Positions 39,289 through 47,509 of a stretch of 64,000 nt of DNA are shown in pieces. Location of the stretch: assembly GCF_004135605.1 (NCBI RefSeq), contig NZ_SDPT01000003.1, positions 310,001 through 374,000 of the forward strand. Reading direction: 5' to 3'. The stretch comes from Sphingomonas desiccabilis. Its GTDB lineage: Bacteria; Pseudomonadota; Alphaproteobacteria; Sphingomonadales; Sphingomonadaceae. The position numbers were made by a program, and so were the translations under genes. Numbering within the stretch: the first letter of the stretch is position 1; each line of letters begins with the position of its first letter. The notes under the pieces are model-generated. The model did not search any database and was not told the origin of the DNA. It worked only from the letters and a program-made list of their open reading frames with translations.

Positions 39289-40862
39289 TGAAGCGCTGCC
39301 TCTTCGCCCTGCCGCTGCTGCTGGCCGGAGGGCCCGCGTTGGCCGATCCGCCCGCCGGGTTCGACGCACGGGTGGAGTCGATCCGCACTGCCACCGAGAC
39401 GCCGGGCATGTCGATCGCCATCGTCGAGGACGGCAAGGTGGTGCTCGCCAAGGGGTATGGCGTGCGCAGGCAAGGGGCGGCGGCAAAGGTCGACGCCGAC
39501 ACGCTGTTCATGATCGGATCGACCGGCAAGGCGTTTACGGTCGCCGCGCTCGCGACCCTGGTCGATGCCGGCAAGATCGGTTGGGACGACAAGGTCATCG
39601 ACCACCTGCCCGGCTTCCAGATGTACGATCCCTGGGTCACGCGCGAAATGACGGTGCGCGACCTGCTGGTCCATCGCAGCGGCCTGGGCCTCGGCGCGGG
39701 CGACCTGTTGCTGGTCCCGCGGGGCAAGCTGTCGCGGGCCGAGGTGGTGCGGCGGCTGCGCTACCTGAAGCCGGCGACCAGTTTCCGCTCCGGCTACGCC
39801 TATGACAACATCCTCTACATCGTCGCGGGTGCGGTGATCGAGGCGGTCAGCGGGCAGAGCTGGGAGGAATACATGCGCGACCATGTGTTCCAGCCCGGCG
39901 GCTTTCCCAACGCCACCGCCGAGATGGCGCGGCAACTGTCCGTGCCCGACCGGGCGCAGCCGCATGCGCGCTATGGGGGACCCGTGCGCGGCGTCGGACC
40001 CGTCCGGGTCCTCGACGAGCGCGACCGGCTGGGACAGGCAGGCGCGCCTGCCGGGCTGATGGCGGCGAGCGCCAACGACATGGCGCGCTGGCTGCAGATC
40101 CAGGTGGCGGGCGGCGCGCTGCCCGGGGGCAACGGGCGGCTGTTCAGCGAGTCGGCGGCCAAGGAGATGTGGACGCCCGTCACGCCGATGCCGATCGAGC
40201 CCTATCCGGAGCCGGTCGCCGGCATCACCCCCAGCTACCAATCCTATGCGCTGGGATGGGACGTTCGCGACTACCATGGCGCCAAGGTGATCTGGCACGC
40301 GGGCGGCCTCTTCGGCTTCACGACGGTGGTCGTCTTGATCCCGGAGAAGAAGGTCGGCTTCGCCATCGCCATCAACAGCGAGGAAATCGAGCCGCGCTAT
40401 GGCCTCATGTACGAGCTGCTCGACCATTATCTGGGGCTGCCGAAGCAGGATTGGCCCGCCCGGTTCGCGGCGTTCAAGCGCAACCGGATCGCAGGGGCCG
40501 AGGCGGCGGTGCGCCAGCAGGCGGCGATGCCCGCCAAGGTCGGCCCGTCGCTGCCGGTGGCGCGCTATGCCGGGCGCTATGTCGATCCCTGGTATGGGGC
40601 GCTGGCGGTCGGATCGGACGCAAAGGGGCTGACGGTCGACTTCACGACCACGCCGGGAATGGCGGGTCGGCTGGAGCATTACCAGTATGACAGCTTCGTC
40701 GCGCGTTTCGACGATCCGGCGATCGAGCCGGCCTACCTGACCTTTGCACTCGACGCGGACGGCAAGGTCGCGCGCGTGACCGCGAAGCCCGTGTCGCCGA
40801 TCGCCGACTTCAGCTTCGACTACAAGGACCTGGACTTCGTGCCCGAGGGAGAGCGGCCATGA
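39285..40862 (+). CDS. Periplasmic serine hydrolase (class C beta-lactamase family) B
   Basis: Protein of 525 residues: signal peptide (MMKRCLFALPLLLAGGPALA), serine hydrolase domain with S79-T-G-K82 and Y173-D-N175, HAGG motif (WHAGGLFG) and a C-terminal DUF3471-like domain of about 100 residues. No membrane helices, so soluble in the periplasm. Unlike hydrolases A and C. The family includes D-amino-acid-specific peptidases such as D-aminopeptidase. Start ATG overlaps the YkvI-like stop by 4 bp; stop overlaps the next gene by 4 bp. Confidence 0.88.
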   Translation: MMKRCLFALPLLLAGGPALADPPAGFDARVESIRTATETPGMSIAIVEDGKVVLAKGYGVRRQGAAAKVDADTLFMIGSTGKAFTVAALATLVDAGKIGWDDKVIDHLPGFQMYDPWVTREMTVRDLLVHRSGLGLGAGDLLLVPRGKLSRAEVVRRLRYLKPATSFRSGYAYDNILYIVAGAVIEAVSGQSWEEYMRDHVFQPGGFPNATAEMARQLSVPDRAQPHARYGGPVRGVGPVRVLDERDRLGQAGAPAGLMAASANDMARWLQIQVAGGALPGGNGRLFSESAAKEMWTPVTPMPIEPYPEPVAGITPSYQSYALGWDVRDYHGAKVIWHAGGLFGFTTVVVLIPEKKVGFAIAINSEEIEPRYGLMYELLDHYLGLPKQDWPARFAAFKRNRIAGAEAAVRQQAAMPAKVGPSLPVARYAGRYVDPWYGALAVGSDAKGLTVDFTTTPGMAGRLEHYQYDSFVARFDDPAIEPAYLTFALDADGKVARVTAKPVSPIADFSFDYKDLDFVPEGERP

Positions 40863-42841
40863 TGCGACGTTGGTTGGCGGGCCTTGCCTGCGTGCTTGCC
40901 GCAACCGCGGCGGTTGCCCAGAACGAACTGGCCGTCACGCCGCAGCCGGCGGCGCCGGTGGCCCCGGCCGCCGCATCCGCCCCGGGCCAGCCGGACGCCG
41001 CCGCTGCCACGCCGGCGCTGACCGCGACCGACGTTGGCACATGGCTGGACGGCTTCATGCCCACCACGCTGGAGGGGGGCAAGATCGCCGGCGCGCAGGT
41101 GGTGGTGGTCAAGGATGGCCAGGTGCTCTTCAAGAAGGGCTACGGCTATGCCGACGTGGCGGCGAAGAAGCCGATGGACGTCGACCGCACGCTGATGCGG
41201 ATCGGCTCCACCTCCAAACTGTTCACCTGGACCGCGGTGATGCAGCTGGTGGAGGCGGGCAAGCTCGACCTTGATGCCGACGTCAACCGCTACCTGGATT
41301 TCCGGATCGAGCCTAAGGGCGGCCGGGCGATCACCCTCGACGACCTGATGCGCCACCGCGGCGGGTTCGAGGAGGGGTTGAAAGACCTGATGGCGACCGA
41401 TCCCGTCAAGTGGAAGACGACGGAGCGCTACCTGAAGGAAAACCTGCGCCCGCAGCTGTTCGTCGCGGGCGAGGCACCGGCCTATTCCAACTATGGCACC
41501 GCGCTTGCCGGCTACATCGTCCAGCGCGTGTCGGGCCAATCCTATGACACCTATATCGAGCAGCACATCCTGGCGCCGCTGCGCATGGGCCACACGACCT
41601 TCCGCCAGCCGCTGCCGCCCGCGTTCGCGCCGCTGCTGTCCAAGGGCTATCCTCAAAGCGACATGCCGCCGGTGCCGTTCGAGCTGGTCGGAACCGCGCC
41701 GGCGGGTGCCGCCAGCACCACGGGCGGGGACATGGCCAACTTCATGATCGCGCATCTGCAAGGCGGGCGCTTCGGCGGCACCCGGATCCTGCGGCCGGAG
41801 ACGGCCCGGCTGATGCACACGCCAGCGGTTCCCCCGCAGCCCGGCTTCGACACGCTGGCGCATGGCTTCTTCTGGGGGCACCGCAACGGGCGCCAGGTGA
41901 TCGGGCACGCGGGGGATACCATCGTGTTCCACACCGATATGAACCTGCTCCCGCAGGAAGGCGTCGGCTTCTACGCCAGCTTCAACAGCCGTGGCGAAAA
42001 CGACGCGACCTATGGCGCGCGGGAGCGCCTGTTCCAGCTGTTCCTGGACCGCTATTTCCCGGCGCCCCCCGTCACCAATCCTCCGGCCATCGCTGGCGCG
42101 GCCGCCGATGCGGCGGCGCTTGCGGGCTATTACGAAGGCTCACGACGGGTCGAGAGCGGCTTCATCGGCCTGTTCTACCTGATCCAGCAGACCCAGGTGA
42201 TCCCCAACGGCGACGGCACGATCAGCCTGGCGTCCGCGCCGGAGCAGAAGTTCCGGGAAATCGCGAAGGGCCTGTGGCGGGAGGTGGACGGCACCCGCAT
42301 GCTGCAAGTGTCGGAGGTGAACGGGCGTCGCGCGATCCTCGACAGCCGCAACCCGGTCGAGATCTCGCAGGCGACCCCGCTTTCTCGCAACCCGGTGTTC
42401 AACATGGTGATCGCGGCGTTCGCGCTGCTAGTGCTGCTGGCGACGGTGGTCTCCTGGCCGGCAACGGCCTGGATCCGTCGCCGCTATGGTGCCTCGAACC
42501 CGCTGACGGGCCGGGCGAAGCTCGCCCACCGGCTGGTGCAGTTCGCGGCGCTGGCCGACCTCGTCTATCTGGTCGGCTGGTACATGGCGCTCGCGCCGAT
42601 CCTGAAGTTGCAGGTCGAGGTCTACAACAACGGCATGGACGCGACCATTCGGGCGCTCCAGATCGCCGGGATCGTCCCCGTGCTGGGGGCCGTGCTGGGC
42701 GTGTGGAACGCGGTCGTGGCCTGGCAGCCGGGACGTGGCTGGGGCGAGCGGCTGCGCGCGATCCTGATCGCCGCTGCTCTGATCGGCGTGCTGTGGCTCG
42801 CCAGGGTGGGCAAGCTGATGAGCTACAACCTGAACTATTGA
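40859..42841 (+). CDS. Membrane-anchored serine hydrolase (class C beta-lactamase family) C
   Basis: Protein of 660 residues with the same layout as hydrolase A: signal peptide (cut near AVAQ), Pro/Ala linker, S117-T-S-K120 and Y209-S-N211, and about four C-terminal transmembrane helices ending SYNLNY. The two share long identical stretches (for example LFTWTAVMQ versus LVTWTAVMQ; both end near the YxN in AYSN), so they come from duplication and bracket the locus. Predicted periplasmic peptidase or esterase held at the inner membrane. Last gene of this run. Confidence 0.88.
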   Translation: MMRRWLAGLACVLAATAAVAQNELAVTPQPAAPVAPAAASAPGQPDAAAATPALTATDVGTWLDGFMPTTLEGGKIAGAQVVVVKDGQVLFKKGYGYADVAAKKPMDVDRTLMRIGSTSKLFTWTAVMQLVEAGKLDLDADVNRYLDFRIEPKGGRAITLDDLMRHRGGFEEGLKDLMATDPVKWKTTERYLKENLRPQLFVAGEAPAYSNYGTALAGYIVQRVSGQSYDTYIEQHILAPLRMGHTTFRQPLPPAFAPLLSKGYPQSDMPPVPFELVGTAPAGAASTTGGDMANFMIAHLQGGRFGGTRILRPETARLMHTPAVPPQPGFDTLAHGFFWGHRNGRQVIGHAGDTIVFHTDMNLLPQEGVGFYASFNSRGENDATYGARERLFQLFLDRYFPAPPVTNPPAIAGAAADAAALAGYYEGSRRVESGFIGLFYLIQQTQVIPNGDGTISLASAPEQKFREIAKGLWREVDGTRMLQVSEVNGRRAILDSRNPVEISQATPLSRNPVFNMVIAAFALLVLLATVVSWPATAWIRRRYGASNPLTGRAKLAHRLVQFAALADLVYLVGWYMALAPILKLQVEVYNNGMDATIRALQIAGIVPVLGAVLGVWNAVVAWQPGRGWGERLRAILIAAALIGVLWLARVGKLMSYNLNY

Positions 42842-42845
42842 GCCA

Positions 42846-43310
42846 TCAAACCGGCAGGACGGTCGTCGACTTGATCTCCGACAGGGCGACGGTGGAGACG
42901 ACCTCCTGCACGCCGGGCACGCGCGACAGCTTGTCGAAGAAGAAGCGCTCATACGCCTCGATGTCCTCGGCGACGACGCGCATCAGGAAGTCGACCGGCC
43001 CCATCAGCACGTAGCATTCCAGCACCTCCGGAAAGGCGCGGATCGCCTCGGAGAACTCGTCCAGGTGGGCGCGGCCATGAGCGTTGAGCTTCACCTGCGC
43101 AAAGACATGCGCGTTGAGCCCGATGGCGCGCCGGTCGAGCAGCGCCACGCGCTTGCGGATGACGCCATCCCGCTCCAGCCGGTCGATCCGCCGCCAGCAT
43201 GGGGAGGGGGAGAGACCCACACGTTCGGCAATGGCAGCGGTGGGCAGGCTCGCGTCCTCCTGAAGGACACGGAGGATGCGGCGTTCGGCGTCATCGAGCG
43301 GCTGGGTCAA
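42846..43310 (-). CDS. Lrp/AsnC family regulator 2
   Basis: Protein of 154 residues: winged HTH (DDAERRILRVLQEDASLPTA, then AERVGLSPSPCWRRIDRLE) and an effector domain ending STTVLPV. The start is taken at TTG 43310, with GGAGG five bases upstream and MTQPLDDAERR as a normal N-terminus. A GTG at 43334 would add eight residues. It converges on hydrolase C and is divergent from the amino-acid dehydrogenase, which it probably controls through the paired sites at 43354-43415. Confidence 0.9.
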   Translation of the reverse strand: MTQPLDDAERRILRVLQEDASLPTAAIAERVGLSPSPCWRRIDRLERDGVIRKRVALLDRRAIGLNAHVFAQVKLNAHGRAHLDEFSEAIRAFPEVLECYVLMGPVDFLMRVVAEDIEAYERFFFDKLSRVPGVQEVVSTVALSEIKSTTVLPV

Positions 43311-43353
43311 TCCATCCTCCAAACCTAGAAACACCGGTCAGTCCTTGTGAGTA

Positions 43354-43415
43354 CAGCAAAGACCGCGGTCAACAAAGGTCAGTTCGCCCCAGCGGCCGAG
43401 GCTATTGCTTTGCTG
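43354..43415. promoter_or_regulatory. Paired inverted sites in the lrp/dehydrogenase divergent promoter
   Basis: TACAGCAAAG (43352-43361) and CTTTGCTGCA (43408-43417) are inverted copies matching at nine of ten positions, about 54 bp apart, roughly five helical turns. A further perfect palindrome GACCGCGGTC adjoins at 43361-43370. Same-face spacing fits binding by an Lrp-type multimer. Confidence 0.45.
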
Positions 43416-43437
43416 CATTGAAGATGAGGATTCCGCC

Positions 43438-44493
43438 ATGAACGAATTGCTGCCCCCCGAAGCCGTTGTCCGGCTTGACGATCCGCAGACGGGCTTGCGG
43501 GGCTTCATCGTTCTGCATTCCACCGTGCTGGGGCCTGCGGCGGGCGGCTGCCGGTTGTGGCACTATGCCGACGAGGCCGCCGCGAGCGAGGATGCACTGC
43601 GACTGGCCGCCGGCATGACGATGAAGAACGCGCTGGCCGGGTTGCCGCTGGGAGGCGGCAAGGCCGTGCTGATGCTCCCCGATGCGCCGTTCAGCCGCTC
43701 GCAGCTGTTCGAGGCGTTCGGGCGCGCGGTCGCAACGCTCGACGGGCGCTACGTGACGGCCGAGGATGCAGGCACCAGCGTCGAAGACATGGCGGTGGTG
43801 GCAGGGCGGACGCCCCATGTCGCCGGCCTTCCGCGGCAGGACGAGCGGCCCGGCGGCGATCCCTCCCCCTGGACCGCACGGGGCGTGTTCCGGGCGATGG
43901 AGGTGGCGGTCGCACGGCGGCTGGGCAAGTCGCTGGCGGAGGTGACCGTGGCGGTGCAGGGCGTCGGCCACGTAGGCATGGCGTTGTGCGAACTGCTCCA
44001 TGCCGCCGGTGCGCGGCTGGTGATCGCGGAATCGCGATCGGAGTTGGCGGCGCGGGCGGCGACGCGCTTCGGAGCGGTCCTGGTATCCTCCCGCGCGATC
44101 GCGGGCGTTCGGGCGGATGTCTTCGCGCCCTGTGCCCTGGGCGGCGTGCTGAATGTGGCGAACGCCACCAGCCTGCAGGCGAAGGTCGTGTGCGGTGCTG
44201 CCAACAACCAGCTGGCGTCGGCGGAGGTGGGGGGGCTGCTGGCGAAGCGCGGCGTGCTCTACGCACCCGACTATGTCGTCAACGCCGGCGGCATCATCAA
44301 CGTGGCTGCCGAATATCTCGGCTGGGGCGAAGAGGTGGTGCCATCCCGCGTCGACGGCGTCGCCGCCCGGCTGGGCGAGGTGCTGGACCTGGCGGAGGCG
44401 GAGGGGGTCTCCCCCGCGCGTGCGGCCGCATTGCTCGCGCGCGAGGTGATCGTCCAGGGGCGACCCTGCGACAAGGCGATGCTCGCGGCCTGA
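43438..44493 (+). CDS. Leucine/phenylalanine-type amino-acid dehydrogenase
   Basis: NAD-dependent Glu/Leu/Phe/Val dehydrogenase family protein of 351 residues. Catalytic lysines in GMTMKNALAGLPLGGGKAV (K63, K75), nucleotide-binding GVGHVG (175-180), and ANNQLA further on. The length fits leucine or phenylalanine dehydrogenase rather than glutamate dehydrogenase. It deaminates an L-amino acid to its 2-oxo acid in catabolism. Divergent from the Lrp-type regulator gene. A small ACT-like gene follows 12 bp later. Which amino acid it prefers cannot be read here. Confidence 0.9.
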   Translation: MNELLPPEAVVRLDDPQTGLRGFIVLHSTVLGPAAGGCRLWHYADEAAASEDALRLAAGMTMKNALAGLPLGGGKAVLMLPDAPFSRSQLFEAFGRAVATLDGRYVTAEDAGTSVEDMAVVAGRTPHVAGLPRQDERPGGDPSPWTARGVFRAMEVAVARRLGKSLAEVTVAVQGVGHVGMALCELLHAAGARLVIAESRSELAARAATRFGAVLVSSRAIAGVRADVFAPCALGGVLNVANATSLQAKVVCGAANNQLASAEVGGLLAKRGVLYAPDYVVNAGGIINVAAEYLGWGEEVVPSRVDGVAARLGEVLDLAEAEGVSPARAAALLAREVIVQGRPCDKAMLAA

Positions 44494-44505
44494 GGGGGGA
44501 GAGCG

Positions 44506-44739
44506 ATGCGCGTGACGGTCACCGGCGCCGCCTCCACCTCGCTGCTGCTGCGCGTCGTCAATCTCGTCGCGCTGCATGAACTGGCGTTCGCGACCCTTGC
44601 AGCGGAGTTGGCGGACGGCGGCATGGTGATCCGTCTTGACCTGGCAGACGGGGCGCCGCCCGCAGAGGCGAGCCTGGAGAAGCTGCGCGCGCTCGTCGAG
44701 GTCGCCACGGTCGAGCTGACCGCTCAGACCGGTCGCTGA
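44506..44739 (+). CDS. Small ACT-domain-like protein
   Basis: Protein of 77 residues. Its predicted beta-alpha-beta-beta-alpha-beta layout and the LVEVATVELT end resemble the ACT domain of acetolactate synthase small subunits (IlvM type). A purine-rich GGGGGGAGAG precedes the ATG. Twelve bases behind the dehydrogenase and so likely in its operon. ACT domains bind amino acids, so it could be an allosteric partner of the dehydrogenase. The family call rests on pattern only. Confidence 0.6.
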   Translation: MRVTVTGAASTSLLLRVVNLVALHELAFATLAAELADGGMVIRLDLADGAPPAEASLEKLRALVEVATVELTAQTGR

Positions 44740-44803
44740 CCCGCAAAGGCGCATCGCCTGCGAAGCCGTAGCCGAGCATGTTGGCCGAACAACAGGGGGC
44801 GAC

Positions 44804-44920
44804 ATGCGGGCAATCGGGACGCTGGCTTTGATGACGGCGCCGACGGCAGCGGACGGGATCCCGACCTGGTCGCCGACGGTGCCTGCGGGTGGGCAGGCGG
44901 AACTCCGCTACCGCTATTGA
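44804..44920 (+). CDS. Tiny open frame, possibly a gene remnant
   Basis: Frame of 38 codons beginning MRAIGTLALMTAPTAADG and ending PAGGQAELRYRY. AGGGGGC lies four bases before the ATG. The N-terminus is mildly hydrophobic. The ending resembles the final strand of a larger beta-rich protein, so it may be a remnant rather than a working gene. No family is assigned. Confidence 0.25.
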   Translation: MRAIGTLALMTAPTAADGIPTWSPTVPAGGQAELRYRY

Positions 44921-44993
44921 CCAACGCACGCGACGCACGGCCACGTGGGGCTTTGGCGAACGTGCGGAAGGGACGGGCACCACGGGAGGGTGG

Positions 44994-45140
44994 ATGAACG
45001 GGGATTTGAAGATCACGACGGCGGTGGCCGCAGCGCTGCTTGCGGGAGGCTGCGGGCGGCGCGAACCGAATGAACCGCCGATCGCAACACGGCCCGGTTC
45101 GTGCCGCATGGGGTGGAGAGATAGCGCCGCGTTCTGTTGA
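44994..45140 (+). CDS. Tiny putative exported or lipoprotein-like peptide
   Basis: Frame of 48 codons, MNGDLKITTAVAAALLAGGCG then a short polar tail with two more cysteines. GGGAGGG lies just upstream of the ATG. A Lys, a hydrophobic core and LLAGGC look like a lipoprotein signal, although the residues before Cys are not a textbook lipobox. It lies 60 bp before the siderophore receptor gene. Unknown function; could be spurious. Confidence 0.35.
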   Translation: MNGDLKITTAVAAALLAGGCGRREPNEPPIATRPGSCRMGWRDSAAFC

Positions 45141-45142
45141 TA

Positions 45143-45159
45143 TTGCTAGTGACTCGCAA
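45143..45159 (+). promoter_or_regulatory. Fur-box-like palindrome before the siderophore receptor
   Basis: TTGCTAGTGACTCGCAA is a 17-bp near-perfect palindrome around a central G (mismatch only at positions 5 and 13), 44 bases upstream of the receptor start. The TTGCnAnT...ACTnGCAA form matches what is seen before iron-uptake genes in alphaproteobacteria, where Fur blocks transcription in iron plenty. Confidence 0.5.
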
Positions 45160-45203
45160 CTTTGCTTCGGCTAGAGGGCCCCGCAACATCAAAGGGGGAC
45201 CGA

Positions 45204-47477
45204 ATGCGTTTGCCGATCAGCCTGTTGTCGAGTGTCGCTGCTGTCTGTCTGGGCGCCGTCGCCGCGCATGCCGCGCCAGGCGCCGAGGGCGAGCAGGTAC
45301 GGTCGGAGGGCGATGGCGGCGACGAGGTGGTCGTGGTCGGCAAGAGCTACGGTCGCGAAGTAGGCAAGACGGTCACCCCGCTGAAGGACATGCCCAACAC
45401 GGTCACGCTGATCGACCGTGCGCAGATCGAGGCGCAAAACCTGTTCACGCTGGAGGACGCGATGACCGCGACCAACGGCATCACCGTCACCGGCATCGGC
45501 AGCGAGGATCCGTCCTTCCTGTCGCGCGGCTTTGCGATCACCAACTATCTGGTGGACGGCGTACCGACGCTCTCGTTCGGCTTCCCGGGGGTCGTGCCCG
45601 ACCTGTTCGCCTACGACCGGCTGGAAGTGCTGCGCGGCCCTGCCGGCCTGTTCAGCGGATCGGGCAATCCGGCGGGCAGCATCAACCTGGTGCGCAAGCG
45701 GCCGCTCGAGGCCTTCAAGGCCCAGGCGTCGGCGGGCTATGGCAGCTACGATAACCTGCGGCTGGAACTCGACGTTTCCGCCCCGGTCGGCGATCGCGCA
45801 GGGGTGCGCGTGGGCGGCATGCTGCAGGACCAGGATCAGTTCTTTGACGTCGCCCATCGCAACCGCCTCGGCTTCTATGGCGTCACCGCGATCGAGATCG
45901 GTGATCGCACGACCCTGACGGTCGGGGGCAGCTACGACCGGTTCAAGCCCGCGATCCAGTCCGGGCTTCCCGGCTATGCCGGTGGTGCCGACGGCAGCGA
46001 GGGTAGCCTGCTCGACGTCGACCGCTCGACCTATCTGGGTGCCGACTGGAACCGCTTCCGCTCGGAGACCTGGACCGCCTTCGCCGAACTGACGCACCGG
46101 GTGAGCGACCGCTGGACGCTGCGCGCGACGGGCCTGATGACCGATGTCGACCGGATCGACGTCTACAGTTACATCGGCAACCAGGCAGTGACGCCCGCGA
46201 ACGGCGGCAACACCAGCCACATCGCCTATCGCGGCGACAATTTCGCCAAGACGCGGTCGTTCGACATGAACGGCGTCGGTAGTTTCCCCCTGTTCGGGCG
46301 CGAGCAGACGCTGATCCTGGGCGCCGACTATCAGGCGCAGGATTACGACAGCTATTTCACGCGGCTCTCGAACTACGCGCGCATCAACGTGTTCGATCCA
46401 GTGTCGCCGACCGAACCGCCGCTGAACCCCTATGGCCCGCTGCCCTATTATCCGGTGCAGGGCACCAATGCGACCTGCCCGGACACCAGCACGCCGATCA
46501 CGCCCGCGCCGGTCAACTGCGTCCTGCAGTCCTATGGCGGCACCAATACGCTCGTCGAGCAGTACGGCCTCTACGGCCAGATGCGGTTGCAGCCGGTCCC
46601 GGGGCTGACGCTGGTCGGTGGCGGCCGCCTCACCTGGTGGGAGCAGACGACCGAGACCCTGCTGCCCACTCCGGCCGCGCCGCGCTCCACCGGCGTGGAT
46701 GCGCAGCTCACGCCCTATGCGGGCATCGTGTGGGACCTCACCCCGAACCTCAACGTCTACGGCAGCTATGCGGACAGCTTTACGCCGCAGTCGGCACCGG
46801 CCGGCCGCACGCGTCCGGATCGCGAACGCGTCAAGCCGCTGATCGGCGACCAGTATGAGCTCGGCACCAAGCTGGCGCTGATGGACAATCGGCTGCTGCT
46901 TTCGGCGGCCGTTTATCAGCTCACGCAAAGCAACCGGCTGTTCAACCCGGCCGACGAGCCGACCATCGTGCTGCAGGTCGGAAAGGTGCGTGCACGCGGC
47001 ATCGAGGCCGAGGCGACCGGCGAGATCCTGCCCGGCTGGCGGATCAACGGCGGTTACACCTATACCAAGACCGAGTATCTGGAGGACACCCAGCCGCAGT
47101 TCGAGGGGCTGTCGCTGACGCCGATCATCCCGAAGCACATGGCCAAACTGTTCACCAACTATGCTCCCCAGGACGGGGCGCTGGCGGGTGCAAGCCTGGG
47201 CGGTGGCCTGACGTGGTTCAGCGAAACTTCCGGCGGCACGCCGTCGATCATCGGCGCGAACGGCCAGCCGACGATCTCCACCGTCGTGCGTCAGGGCAGC
47301 TATGCGGTGCTCGACCTGCGCGCCGGCTACAAGGTCAACGACCGGCTGTCCTTCTCGGTCAATGCGAACAATGTGCTCGACCGCAGCTATTATTCGCGCA
47401 TCTCCTCGACCGGGCGCGGCAACTACTACGGCAGCCCGCGCACGGTGTTCGCGACCATCCGGCTCACCTACCCGTGA
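45204..47477 (+). CDS. TonB-dependent siderophore-type receptor 4
   Basis: Outer-membrane receptor of 757 residues, FhuE/FpvA-like. Signal peptide MRLPISLLSSVAAVCLGAVA, plug with TPLKDMPNTVTLIDRAQIEAQ in two parts, DPSFLSRGF, YDRLEVLRGPAGLFSGSGNPAG, and INLVRKRP. The barrel ends TVFATIRLTYP. The ATG at 45204 has AAGGGGGA five bases upstream. Expected to import a ferric siderophore or haem-like chelate. Followed by a DUF4198 gene, a frequent partner of such receptors. A Fur-like palindrome upstream fits iron control. Confidence 0.93.
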   Translation: MRLPISLLSSVAAVCLGAVAAHAAPGAEGEQVRSEGDGGDEVVVVGKSYGREVGKTVTPLKDMPNTVTLIDRAQIEAQNLFTLEDAMTATNGITVTGIGSEDPSFLSRGFAITNYLVDGVPTLSFGFPGVVPDLFAYDRLEVLRGPAGLFSGSGNPAGSINLVRKRPLEAFKAQASAGYGSYDNLRLELDVSAPVGDRAGVRVGGMLQDQDQFFDVAHRNRLGFYGVTAIEIGDRTTLTVGGSYDRFKPAIQSGLPGYAGGADGSEGSLLDVDRSTYLGADWNRFRSETWTAFAELTHRVSDRWTLRATGLMTDVDRIDVYSYIGNQAVTPANGGNTSHIAYRGDNFAKTRSFDMNGVGSFPLFGREQTLILGADYQAQDYDSYFTRLSNYARINVFDPVSPTEPPLNPYGPLPYYPVQGTNATCPDTSTPITPAPVNCVLQSYGGTNTLVEQYGLYGQMRLQPVPGLTLVGGGRLTWWEQTTETLLPTPAAPRSTGVDAQLTPYAGIVWDLTPNLNVYGSYADSFTPQSAPAGRTRPDRERVKPLIGDQYELGTKLALMDNRLLLSAAVYQLTQSNRLFNPADEPTIVLQVGKVRARGIEAEATGEILPGWRINGGYTYTKTEYLEDTQPQFEGLSLTPIIPKHMAKLFTNYAPQDGALAGASLGGGLTWFSETSGGTPSIIGANGQPTISTVVRQGSYAVLDLRAGYKVNDRLSFSVNANNVLDRSYYSRISSTGRGNYYGSPRTVFATIRLTYP

Positions 47478-47509
47478 GCGCCCTCGCTTTCTCAAAAGGA
47501 CCCTCTGCC

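Larger units (their letters stand above)
44740..45142. other. Gene-poor stretch with two tiny candidate genes
   Basis: About 400 bases between the ACT-like gene and the Fur-like box. It holds two short plus-strand frames described separately (44804-44920, 44994-45140), each with a reasonable ribosome-binding site. No hairpin terminator, RNA gene or repeat was recognised in the rest. Confidence 0.5.

Noticed and set aside
30489..42841. Calling the three serine hydrolases antibiotic-resistance beta-lactamases
   Set aside because: They share only SxxK and YxN with class C enzymes; long lengths, membrane tails or a DUF3471-like tail and operon context point to peptidase or esterase roles.
45189..47495. 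Minus-strand frame of 768 codons opposite receptor 4
   Set aside because: Antisense shadow of a clear TonB-dependent receptor; no family features.
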